NCBI GenBank assembly: GCA_963556145.1
Contig: OY744463.1
Span: 4,588,001-4,652,000, forward strand
DNA length: 64,000 nucleotides
From: Hygrocybe punicea
Taxonomy: Eukaryota > Basidiomycota > Agaricomycetes > Agaricales > Hygrophoraceae
Reading direction: 5' to 3'
Position numbers and translations under genes: made by a program. Below, in pieces: positions 10,116-20,984 of the stretch. The stretch's first letter is position 1, and the number at the start of each line of letters is the position of its first letter. The notes below the pieces were generated by a model. It saw nothing but the letters and a program-made list of their open reading frames with translations, was not told the DNA's origin and searched no databases.

Positions 10116-11492
10116 ATATCATACCCAAAGCCGTTCTTTACTATTACCCAGAGTCAATATGGTCGGCCACAGGCAAGCAGCGTCCATTTAATGTGCGCCA
10201 AGTATTCTGACTTCCTCTCGGTGTAGCGCTGCTGGCATTGTATGTATTCTCGACTCTCGTCAAAGAAACGGATGCTTACGGATAATAAACCACAGGGAAG
10301 AGAAAGGCTATGGAGACGATGAAGTGGATCGCAAGATAGTCGACCTACGTGCGTCAGGCTTTACCCCTAATCTCATACGGGTTGATGAAGTATTGTTTGC
10401 TCTCACAGGCAGCGGCGCCAACTACGGACCGTCGTTCTTGCGTCTCAATCCAAAGGGTATTTGAATCCTGTATTCACGGTGTCGCCAAGTCATGACCATG
10501 GCACATAGCCACGGTCCCCACGCTGGTCGCTCCTCTTCAGAAGACATTATCTCCTGATATCGAGAGTCGATACAAGGCCATCACGGAGACAAAAGTATCC
10601 TGTCTGAGCGTAGGGGGCGTCGGAGCCTTGAGTTGACGTTATTTTCAATGTTTTAGGCAATCGTCGAGTTTCTCGATAAATCTCGTTCAGCAACGTCACG
10701 GACCCGCACGACCTCGTTTGCACCCGCCCCTGCGTTGACCCCTGCCACGATTGCAGCCTCAGCAATATCGACAACAATCATAAATCTCCTTCACTCAGAG
10801 GAGGGCTCTCCCAACATGCTGTCATCTCTGAATGCTCGCGATCATGATTCGCTCAAGGTTCTTGCCCAAGTCAAAATCCCGTCATTGGAAGGACGGCAGC
10901 AAGCACTGGCTCGCCACATCTCTGATGCAGAGTCTGGGTCCACCCAAATTTCGGAGAAGGTGCAAAAGTTCTGGCGGGACAAGAAGGCAGAAGTCGAGGG
11001 GCTGTTGGACGTACTTATCGATGCCGAGAAGGGTGATGACGAGTTGAGTGCGGCAGGAAGGAAAATGAGGGAGGAATATTTTGCCAAGGCGAAGGCAGCC
11101 TGGGAAGTCGATCTCAAGGGTGTTCTGATTAACTTGAACCAGGAGATAGTTGCGCCTTGTGTTCTTGGCAAGTGACGCAGACAAAAATCAAGAGGTATCT
11201 CGAGACTGACAATATTCCAGGTGACCAACTGTCCGTTGCTGATCTACACCTCGCAGCTTGGATGGCCCGTCTGGTGAAACTCTCGGGTGGAAGCGTGGTG
11301 GATGATGGTAGTTCTGCTGTCGGGAAAGTCGAAGCCCATATTGGGAGTGGGTTTACGCTGCCAAAGGACTCTCAGCCGCCTCAACGGCAACTCACGGATA
11401 GGGCAAGAAAGGAAAGCAAGTTAGCCACCTTTTGGGATATGATGAGAGACAGAGCGAGCTGGAAGAAGGTGTACGCTGCAGGTCTACACTAG
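10097..11492 (+). CDS. glutathione S-transferase-like protein
   Basis: Seven exons: 10097-10172, 10227-10239, 10296-10348, 10409-10456, 10509-10594, 10657-11167 and 11221-11492, about 352 residues. The N-terminal thioredoxin-like half runs AVLYYYPESIWSA, LALEEKGYGDDEVDRK, NYGPSFLRLNPK, TVPTLVAP; the C-terminal half is helical and contains GDQLSVADLHLAAWMARL, a fungal GST-like signature. The second exon has only 13 nt. Introns 1 (10173-10226) and 6 (11168-11220) begin with GCAAGC and GCAAGT, i.e. they are GC-AG introns; only these joins keep the family motifs intact. A glutathione-dependent activity is inferred, not shown. The start was taken at the second of two duplicated ATGs because only that frame continues. 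Confidence 0.85.
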
Positions 11493-11792
11493 TGCTAGGA
11501 CTCTAATATTAACTTATTTTGATTGGCGGAACGGTGTGTTACCGCACGTGGACGTTGAGCGCTAACATTGAGCGCTAGCAGTCCCGAACTGCCCACGCTC
11601 AGGTTCACCCTCAGTATTGATGCGCTAATCGCCAGTGGGTATCGGTCTGGTTGCGACGACATCGTTGGGCATAGACATTGTCGCCAGGCTCTGACCCATC
11701 GCAAAATTTCAGTGCCTTACTGGCATTTTGGTAACTTTATTTACGTCTCGGGCTTGCGATAAAGTCTACTTCACACTCGTTTCGATTCCGCC

Positions 11793-14228
11793 ATGGCCTT
11801 CGGTGTTGGCGTTCTTGGTCCCGCAACTCCTCGTGTTGCGGTCTCCACACGGTCTCCCCGTTTTCAAGGCTACGACAGCTCATCCAGCACGGACTCTGGT
11901 GAACACTCAAGAAAGAGACCCGTTCGCAGATCTCGACCCCCGTTCATCACTGCTAGCAGTAGCAGTTCTTCAGGTCCGAATTTTCTGTTGCCGTCATTTG
12001 CTCAATCTGGTCGTTCCTCGCGGTCATCGACGCCGGCATCTAGTCCACTGCAATCTCGTCCTCCTTCTCCATATCCTCACTTCTTCCCCTCCAACCCTTC
12101 GTCTTCCTGCACGTCCGATACAGACACGGAACCCGACTCCCCGCTTCTCCAAGCACAAGGAGGTTATGGGTGGCATCGAGAAGAAAGGGGGGGTTGGTGG
12201 ATGATAGGTATGTCGACGCGCCGCCGTAGGAAACGGGATGGAAGAGTTATGCGAAATCTGAAGAGATGGGTAAGACGTATTTACCGACATCCTGCATTTC
12301 CTCGGCAGCCTATCACTATTGTGGGTCCTTAAATTTTTTCATCGTCAACGAGAATCTGACTGGTGTATATAGGTCTTGACACTCCTTCTCCTCTCAGTCT
12401 TCGCGGTCTTCCTAACTCTTCTCCTAATATATGTTCTTAATCCGGACAAGAAACCTTTGCCATGGCGAGCGTACTGCTCTGTGCCATCACCTTCTTCACC
12501 GCCTGAAATTTCTTCATCCGTTTCCGTCACTGCCAATCCCATCCAATTCACACCCGGCGTGCCGTTGCCACCTTTCCCTCCGCCGGATTTTTACTCGTTA
12601 CCACCTGCAGGCGTGTTCGTTGGTGTATTTTCTGTGGATTCTGCTTTTGAACGGAGGATGCTCGTTCGTACGACTTGGGCTAGTCATCCACGGAGTCGAG
12701 AAGGAGCTGACAGCAGTGACGGAGGTGCGGGGACATCGAGGACAATCGTTCGTTTTATTTTAGGTCAGCCAAGGAAAGAGTGGGAGCGACGAGTTTTGTT
12801 AGAGATGCAGGGTATGTCAAACCCGATTCCCTTGTGATTTGCGCTAATCATCTCGACTGTAATCAGTGTACAATGATATCGTTATCCTCCCTGTACCAGA
12901 AAACATGAATTCTGGCAAAACACACTCATTCTTTTCGTGGGCATCTCTGAATGCCTGGGTTCCACCCATCTATCTCTCTTTACCTCCGCCACAATTTTCG
13001 TACTCTAACTTCACCTCCCCGTCGCCCCCACTCGCGCCTCACGACTCTTCCCTTGCTTGGGAAGATCAAGGTTCGGAACGACCAAAACGATGGTCGAGGC
13101 CGGATTTTGTCTTCAAGGTCGACGATGATTCATTTGTTATGCTTGCGGAGCTCGAGGCCAGATTACGGGTTGAATTGCACGTAAAACCCCGCATCTTCCT
13201 TGACGACCCATATGGTTTGCCTTCTGATCTCGGTAGCCGGGATCACATACCACCATCTACCACTAATGTATCTATCGATCCTCCCCCTTCTGGTCCTACC
13301 TACCAGTCACCTCTCCAGGCTCACTCTGCTATCTCTTCGACTTTACCCAAAGACCCCCTGGTGTACTGGGGATATCTCGTGAAGAACAGGTTCATGGCTG
13401 GAGAGCTTTACGGGCTGAGCTGGAGTTTGGTTGATTGGGTTGGGAACGATCCTGTTGTAAAGGGATTGACAAAAGGGGCGGAAGATAAACAGACTGCCAA
13501 ATGGGTAAGACTGCATCCAAGAGCATCAGAAGTTCGATGGGCAAGTGAGCGTTGCTGGATGTATGACCATCCACGGTCCGGCACTGTGTCAGTGTTTTGC
13601 CCTCTTTCTCGATCACATGTTATTGACTTCCCTCAGATACTCTCACGGGTTTCTATTTCCCTCGGAGGTAACTAGAGTTCGGCGAAGTATGATGTCGTAT
13701 CTCGACAAGATACCTCAGGATGTCTTCGGTACTTCGCCGCCCTCCCTAGCTCCATTGCCGCCATCTTGGGCTTATTCAAGTGTTTCGACATTCGGTGTAC
13801 GGTACACACCTCCGATGTTAGATTTGACCATTTTGCAGAGTGTAGAAGCTTTAGTCGAAGGGAGCGACATGTCAAAGCTTCGCGAAGGTCCGCACTGATA
13901 CGTCTAATATTGCGCAGGGTTGATCTTTGGGGTTTTAGGGAGCCCCATGACGCCAGACTATGCCTGGCAACATCGGGAAGGAAGAATAAAGCGATACGAG
14001 AGGAAGCGCGTTGGTGGCACTGTCGTGGTGCACTTTATCAAGAAAAACATGTGGTTCTTGGAGACCGCAATGGCACTCCTGCAAGGCGAGGAGTATTCTG
14101 AATCGGAAAGGTACCAGCGACGGGAATCAGAAGCGACGACCATGGAGGGGGCCCGTTCTGAATCTGCGACACTCACAGACGCATCTGACTTGAGGAGGTC
14201 GATATCCAACCATCGGCCTCGCCATTAA
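11793..14228 (+). CDS. GT31-family glycosyltransferase, type II membrane protein
   Basis: Five exons: 11793-12320, 12373-12811, 12867-13587, 13637-13887 and 13939-14228, about 742 residues. A Ser/Arg-rich cytosolic N-terminus of about 175 residues is followed by one membrane anchor (VLTLLLLSVFAVFLTLLLIY), giving Golgi type II topology. The luminal part contains FSVDSAFERRMLVRTTWASH, the DxD metal site within FVFKVDDDSFV, and KDPLVYWGYLVKNRFM, features of beta-1,3-galactosyltransferase-like GT31 proteins. The acceptor sugar cannot be told. The C-terminus has GGTVVVHFIKKNMWFLETA then a hydrophilic tail. For the last intron the acceptor TTTTAG at 13938 gives 51 nt; a nearer AG would give an impossible 30 nt. 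Confidence 0.85.
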
Positions 14229-14580
14229 ACAATGATCTGGAACTGTTATTTTGATTTGCTCGTTTCCTCGCATCGATGCTTCCACTGTCATGTATTCTGT
14301 ACACATCAACCCCATCATTGCACGTATTTTCCTTGCATTTTGACATTTTTACCCTGATTCTCCTGCATATACCTTCGTTTACAGAGCGTTACTAACTGGA
14401 CTTTATTCTATGATGTGAGTGGGGGCCTCTCAACACATCCCGTTAACTTCGCTAGATTACAGCCAAGGACTTTTTGTTTCAGTCTCTTGGCCATAAAATA
14501 ACCGTTGTGCTTGTGTGTACTTTATTCACCATTACATATTCACCCCTCGTTTGTCCCGCCTACACGCCCGTCTGAGAGCT
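14229..14580. other. intergenic, GT31 to RBR ligase
   Basis: About 350 bases of T- and C-rich sequence between two plus-strand genes; the part near 14500 probably contains the promoter of the ubiquitin ligase. No element recognised. Confidence 0.5.
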
Positions 14581-16485
14581 ATGTTGCGTCGACCTCTGTT
14601 ATTGAACAGAAAAAAAAGACCATCATCAACCACTACCACTTTGAACATATGCAATGGAGACCCTGATTCAACGGCAGCAGGTGTTGAAGTTTTAAACAAC
14701 CACCTTGTCCGACTCTTGGAAATATACCCTGACCATGACAGGGATCTTTGCCGGCGAACCCTTGCTACAAAGCCTCTACTGGAGGCAGCCGCGGACGCTC
14801 TTGCTGACACTGACACCTCCAGAAACGCCGTTTTGGAGGGCAAACTGGTGAAGGCTCGAGACCTCGAACCATGGGAACGCTTCCGAACAGAATCGTACAA
14901 GACCTCCGTATCGACATTTCTGTAGGTATTGTGGTTGTTGAGAATTTCATCCATACCATGACATTTCTACAGGAGACTCGAATTCAAGAATTTGAGAACT
15001 TCCACTGTGGAGGCGGTTCTGGCAGAAAATAACTACGACTATGCTCGATGCAGGGAGAGTTTATCCGGAATAGCCTCACGCTCATGGCGTGTCTCTGTTT
15101 TATCCTTTTTCTCTTGGAGAACAGGGAAAAGGTCGTTGGAGTTCGGTCCCTCTGGTCCCTCTACTGGTTGTCCTGAGCTTGACGAAGAAGTTGACCAGCT
15201 CCATAATGGCGAGCGATATAAAAAGCAGGTCAACGCAGATGAGGAGTTCGCTCGAGCGCTCAACGAAGAAGAGTATCGAGCCCTGGACGCTTTATTCGAA
15301 TGCCAATGCTGTTTTGGAGATTTCGCTTGGGAGGACATATGTTACTGCTCCAATTTGCATTATTTTTGTCGTCATTGTCTCCAACGGAGTGTCACCGAGA
15401 GTCTGTTTGGCCAAGGATCTGGACTGGACATTGACCGAGCATCTGTCCGCTGCATCTCGAGCATGCCAGCGGTTCCTTGTACCGCCATCGTGTCACCCGC
15501 ACACCTTCCCCACTTTCTCTCTCCCGAAATTATGTCTACCTTGGAGGATCACTTCTCGAAAGGCGCGCTTGACAAATCCGGTATTTTTGCATTACGTTGT
15601 CCATTTTGTCCATACGCTGTTTCACCTGCCGACCAATACTACGTCTGGGATGGGACGTTTTTTGGAGGTATCTTTTACCTGTGGTCCTGGTTTTGGGGGT
15701 GGTTGTCCCTGAGTTTCCCCGACGATATTCGACAAGAATGGGATAAGCTCACTCGGCATCATCATCGCCGACAATGGGAGACCATCCTCCGCTGCCTAAA
15801 TCCACGCTGTTTGCGATCTAGCTGTCTTCAATGCCGACGAGAGTGGGTGGGAACCCACAATTGTTCGAAGGATGAAGCTGACAGTAAACGAGCCTACGTT
15901 GCGAGAAGGATGGATGAGGCATTAAAACGAACGGTACGTTGTCGGTTTACATTTCCCAATTGCCAAGCCGTCTAGAAAAGAGAGCCACTCTTTTTCTTGG
16001 CTGCTTTCATGATTTCGGCAATGCGAGCGAGCTAGCTGACCTCACTTCAGTGTCCACGGTGTAACACGTCTTTCGTCAAAGATGGTGGGTGCAACAGAAT
16101 GAAATGCACCTGTGGTTACAAAATGTGCTACATCTGCCGGGCAGATGTGAATGAAGAGGAATACGACCACTATTGCAAACATTTCCGCCTGAACCCAGGT
16201 ACAGCCTGCACGGAGTGCGAGCGTTGTTCTCTGTTTCAGAATGAAGTGGAAGATCAAGTCCTGCAAGCTGCCAAGACTAGGGCAGAGGCGCAATGGGAAG
16301 CTCAACGGTCAGGTAAGGGTCCGAGGCTCCTCAGTTTAGAAGGTAAGCGTACGTCAATTGGCTTGAATTGTCTACATAAATCAGTATCCACAGACTCACC
16401 AGGCAATCGTCTTCACGGATGGCGGTTAACATTGTTTGGCGTTTTGAGCCTTTGTGCTGGTTATTCATTATCAATGGTAAGATAG
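14581..16485 (+). CDS. RBR-type E3 ubiquitin ligase (RNF216/TRIAD3-like)
   Basis: Exons 14581-14921, 14973-15933 and 16051-16485, up to 578 residues. RING1 begins FECQCCFGDFAWEDICYC and continues HYFCRHCL; an IBR follows (RCPFCPYAV to SSCLQCRREWVGTHNC); RING2 is CPRCNTSFVKDGGCNRMKC with CGYKMCYICR. The RING2 order and the next DHYCKHFRLNPGTACTECERC resemble RNF216/TRIAD3. RBR ligases form a thioester on a RING2 Cys; CGYKMC supplies it. The C-terminus ends in a hydrophobic stretch (LTLFGVLSLCAGYSL) that could be a tail anchor. A stop-free 42-nt segment at 16343-16384 has GT and AG ends and may be spliced, giving a shorter version. Substrates are unknown. Confidence 0.88.
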
Positions 16486-16547
16486 AGTGATTGTCTTGCA
16501 AGAACCGTACGAAAATTATCAAAGGAAATACATAAGGTTGCGGATCG

Positions 16548-17958
16548 TCAAGCACTGTAACCATCCAACCGTCGGGCAGCATCGACGGTCACGACGTCTG
16601 GTTGATATAAGGGAGAATTGGACTGATATCGGTTTTGTACGGCCCTTCGAATAGTTCCTTCCCATTCTTTAAACCACTCCCCCTCCCGAAGTCCGATAAG
16701 GCGACTCATACCCGATTGTGTCTCTATCAATCTGGGCGCGAGCGTAGACCCTGTAGATTGAGGCACGGGGCGTGTTGCGTTATCTCCAAGCTGGGAATTA
16801 TCTGGGGATGGCGATGGCACAGCCTCCCAGTGTTTGAGTGCGTATGCACCGCCACAAACCTGCCAGCGCCCACCACCATGGGAGGCATATCGTCTGAACA
16901 ACCAGATGAATGGATATATGAGGAGAATAATGGACAGAAATTTAAGCCATTTGTTGGAGAGCATTCGGGATAGTTGGTTGTCCGGTCTGATGTAGATTTT
17001 TGAGGATGAGACCTCAAAGTCTACTCGAATTTTTCCTTGGTATAGCGAGGAGGCGATAGTTGAGTGAACAGCTTCCTTCAAATTTGCTATATTCCACCCA
17101 TGGATTACCTGGAAGTTGTTAGCCGGTGTATACCAGGCGAAGAAGACAAAAATGTTCACTTTTTCATAAACAAATTCTTTGAGATATTTCTTGCTGTCGC
17201 AATAGTCATCCGCCCACTGCCGAAGCGTTCGAGATGACTTCAAGACGGTGTTCTCGCCCCTGCCTGAGAACCAAAATTCACTGCCTACCCAAGGCGCTAA
17301 TCCCTTGGCACGTCGTTGCGCATTCCAAGCATCAAACTGTTTCTTTTCTTCCTTTGTAGCCTTTCGCCTGCCCTCGACGAGGTCAATTTGACGAACCATG
17401 AGTCCACGATAGACAGGTTCAGAATCTGCGATGGACCAATGAACAGGATCCATAACAATGTTTTGGCCAATGTCAATATAGAAATTGAAGTCCGTGACGG
17501 TTTCTGTGTATTGTTCTGGGCGGGTTTCGACTCTTCCTTGACCACTCCTGTGCGTTACCCAACGAGTGTGTCTTTCCGTGTGATCACCACGACAATGAAG
17601 ACGATACGTGGGTGGGGTAGCAGCCTGCGATAGGAGGAAACGGTATAAAGCCTCTCCTAGATGTGTCCATGAATTAGTTGCCAGGAGGAGGAGGGAGGTG
17701 ACAAAGGACTCGACCGTCTTCGTTCAGGTGGCGGTCGTGGGTGACAACATCTCCAGAACTTGTTTGAAAGTATTCAGCCTCGTAAGGTGTGAATTGCGGT
17801 GGAGGTGACTCTCCGCCGGGCGCAGAGAAGTCGTCCACAAAGTTGAGTTGAATATGACCTTGCTCCGGTTCAAAGGGCGGTGGAGGGCTGTCCTCGGATG
17901 CAGGATCGTCCCTCAAGAGAGCAGTGAACTCTTGTGCGTCGGATTTCGTGATAATCAT
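16548..17958 (-). CDS. conserved one-pass membrane protein of unknown function (gene A)
   Basis: Exons 17715-17958 and 16548-17656, about 433-450 residues. The N-terminus is acidic and Pro-rich (MIITKSDAQEFTALLRDDPA), followed by TDFNFYIDIGQNIV, then PVYRGLMVRQIDLVEGRRK, SRTLRQWADDYCDSKKYLKEFVYEK, SSKIYIRPDNQLSRMLSNKW and one membrane helix (LSIILLIYPFIWLFRRY). I recall similar proteins in many mushrooms but no assigned function. Positions 17109-17159 form a 51-nt stretch with GT-AG ends, a CTAAC branch-like site and no stop; it is probably an intron. The first exon has a diverged copy at 21974-22203. The gene is transcribed away from gene B. Confidence 0.75.
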
Positions 17959-18411
17959 TGGGAGATGTCACTGGTGGATGAGCAGAATCAAGTTCATGAT
18001 GGTTACCGGTTGCGGTTGCCGTCGCTGGGCGGTCAATTGTGTCCGTGTCCAGACCGGAATTCTAATAGCTATTTGCCCGACCAGCCCCCCTACGGTGCCT
18101 ACACGATGTCGTCTGACGCGACGGGGAACCGCTCGTAGTTGAGCGCTCAGCAACTGTTACCACTGTAACAAATTCCTCAGGGTAAGTCGACTAGACTTCA
18201 CTTGTCCGAGACACGCCGCAGTGTCACCCGGAGATAATCTCCTTGATCCTCAATTGGGTGCGTTTTCAATATGCTGCCAGTGGCCAAGCACAGTTTTCAC
18301 TCGGATATCCTGTTTCCTTGATGAGCTCTGATTGTCTGAATTTTACTCTTCATACGCTGATCTCCAACCTTTCTCGACATACGACCCTCCAATTAACGCC
18401 CACCACTCTAC
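17959..18411. other. divergent upstream region of genes A and B
   Basis: About 450 bases between the start of gene A and the first exon of gene B. Parts, such as GGTCAATTGTGTCCGT near 18030, recur near 22300, next to the second copy of the A head, so this promoter region was duplicated with it. Unrecognised 5' exons of gene B may lie here. Confidence 0.5.
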
Positions 18412-20673
18412 ATGTCCTCGTCTAATTCTGCATCACCAGCGTCGTCAGTGTTTCTCGCTATCTTTCTTCTGTTCGCCTCTTCTCCGAGACTGAACTTGAA
18501 CTGTTTTGCATTCACAGGACCGCATCGGCGTCCTCAAGCCCGTCCCCCTCACATACATCAGTTCCAGAATCGTCAGTTTTGACCCTGCTATCATACTATC
18601 GACAACATTTCATACGCCGTGTTGCATTCACAGGACATCGGCTTCCTCAAGCCCATCCGCCTCGCTTACTTCAGTTCCAGGATCGTCAGTTTTGACCCTG
18701 CTATCGTACTTCTATTGACAACATTTCATACGCCGTGTTGCATTCACAGGACATCGGCTTCCTCAAGCCCGTCCGCCTCGCTTACTTCAGTTCCAGAGTC
18801 GTCTGTTTTGACCCCGCTATCGTACTTCTATTGACAACATTTCGTTCGCCTAATTTCTGAGACCCAGCTTGATCGGTTTTGCAGGACCGCATCGGCTTCA
18901 TCAAGCCCGTCTACATCGTTTACTTCAGTTCCTGAATCAACGTCCGCAACTGTTACAGTCTCGGCAATGTCTACAACCGCTACTTCTGTCTCTCCTACAA
19001 CAACCACGGGTGTTACCCTGACCACCGGCACATCTGCTACGACCAGTACGTCTGCCACGGCCTTGTCCACAATGTCTCTTTCCACAAGCACAACTGAAGC
19101 TTCATCCACGAACCCTTCTCCTCCAGTTACCTCGACATCCAGGAATCCACCTCCATCATCTTCTACGAATCCAGTCACATCGCCTTCTACCACTCATCCT
19201 CCAGTCACTACTCCACCCCCTCCTCCTCCAGTCACCACTCCTCCAGTCACCACTCCATCCCCTCCGCCAGCCACCACTTCATCCCCTCCGCCAGTCACTC
19301 CATCCCGTCCGCCAGTCACCACTCCATCCACTCATCCGCCTCCTTCGTCAGTTACTTCGACATTCATCCCCCCTCCTCCAGTCACTTCGACAACCACTCC
19401 TCCAGTAACTCCGACAACCACTCCCACCACTGCACCCGTAATCCCACCTACGAGGTTTGTGCCATTTTTTACTGGGCAATGTTGATTTCTATCTAACCAG
19501 GTCGACAGAACGACATTTCAGAGCACTGTTTTCGTAACCACTACGGATGCTTCTGGATCTACAACAACAAGCGCACCTGCCACAATCACTTCGTTTCTGA
19601 CTACCACAACAAGAAATGGTGGCCTCCTTACTCTCACGGAAATTGGTGTCAATCCGACTTTGAGCCCAGATAATAGTAATTTGTCGGGTTCATCGTAAGC
19701 CTCGTATGCTGTCCACATCTACTCTTATTCATTTCCGTTCGCATTAGGTTTTTCCAAAAAACCGGTGCTGTTGCAGGCGTATTCGTTTTGGTTGGCTTAT
19801 CAGCGGCATCGATTCTCCTGTGGATTCTGTTCGCAATCCGTCGGCGTCGTCGAAGACAGCAGCTTGAGCATGACACAATTACGACTTTGGCGGCAAGCGG
19901 TTTCCATCGAGCTCCTCTGGATGACGACGAAGGTGGCGAGATTGGAGGTGGTTCAAATTTTGGTTCATCCAACGTAGAAATGACAAACCGGTCGAATTCT
20001 GGATTAGCGATAAGCCATCCCAGTCCTGGGAGAGTGACCGCAAATGTTAATCCGTCCGTTAATGATAATTCCGGCACCCCAGAATTCAATCCTTACACGG
20101 ACTTTGCCTTTCCAAGTGGTGGTGCCATACGGTATTTGCCTGCCAGCGCGTCCAGCCCCCCACCCGTTGTCGGACGTGCTCATCAACGTAGCGACAGCAG
20201 CGCCAGTGTCGAACAAAGATATATGGGTCACACGGCTTCAGACAGCGCGGCGAGCAACGAGCCACTTCTTTCAGCTCGTGAACGAGCGGCATCAGGCCCT
20301 CCGTCATATTTTGCCGTTGCCCCTGGCACGTCATCTCCGCCTCCCCCGCCACCTCGTAACCCCCGAAGGCTCACGGACCGCATGTCCGGGATTGTTGCCG
20401 TTCCAGGCTCTACTCATGATAATGAAAGTAAGACGTCCATCTACTCGACGGATGACATTGGGGATGAGCGACTCGATCCGGGCCTACGACCATGGTCGGG
20501 AATCCAAGATACGAAAAGATCTTCCACGAGTGACTTAAGAGATGAAGAAGACTACTCCCGACCAGTCCTGGCGGTAAGAGTTTACGTGTCGTCTCCACGT
20601 TGGTTCCGTAGCTCACGACGTTGGACAGGTCCGGAATGGCGGTACCAGCCAAACTTCTGGACATACCACCTAA
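18412..20673 (+). CDS. mucin-like one-pass membrane protein (gene B)
   Basis: Proposed exons: 18412-18443, 18518-18571, 18634-18684, 18750-18800, 18885-19458, 19501-19694, 19748-20573, 20629-20673, total 608 residues. The ectodomain is extremely rich in Ser, Thr and Pro, with many PPPVTT-like runs, suited to dense O-mannosylation. One membrane helix (GVFVLVGLSAASILLWILFAI) follows, then RRRRRR and a long cytosolic tail with many Ser and Pro. The layout resembles fungal surface sensors such as Mid2/Wsc types, but without a recognisable Wsc domain, so sensing is only inferred. Exons 2-4 are tandem copies of one unit, all phase 2-2. The spliced product has no obvious signal peptide, so the true start may be further upstream. 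Confidence 0.7.
18505..18850 (+). repeat. 116-bp tandem exon-intron repeat in gene B
   Basis: Three units with a 116-bp period. Each holds an exon of 51 or 54 nt (18518, 18634, 18750) and the following intron of 62-84 nt, with conserved donors GTCAGT or GTCTGT and acceptor TTCACAG. The first part of the next exon (18885 onward) is a fourth, diverged exon copy. Confidence 0.9.
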
Positions 20674-20984
20674 CGATCTTCCCTCGTTCGAGTTGGTGTT
20701 TCGTGTTATGATAATGCTGTTCCACGTTCCTACTACGACGCAATGACAATTGGACATTTTTCCTTCTTGCACAAGCGACGGATACGCACACATTCATTCA
20801 CAATCAGCTGTACGATACTTTATTTTGACGATGTATCGTGATTCGCCTATCGTCTTATCGATAGACTTATGCTATCGCCCTCCATGTTCCTCGTTTGTAT
20901 ATATTACCACTGGTTCTGTTTTGATGCGTATCACTCGGTGTTGTCAACAGTGTAGGAAAAGAAGCCATATTGTTAGGAGGATCA
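20674..20984. other. 3' flank of gene B
   Basis: About 310 bases after the stop of gene B. Nothing recognised; the right end joins sequence related to the 3' UTR of the RBM39-like gene. Confidence 0.5.

Noticed and set aside
13888..13917. A 30-nt intron in the GT31 gene
   Set aside because: Too short to splice. A later acceptor (TTTTAG, ending 13938) gives 51 nt and keeps the frame.
18505..18850. CRISPR-like or satellite array
   Set aside because: The repeats are exon-intron units with open frame and splice sites; CRISPR arrays are not expected in a fungal nucleus.
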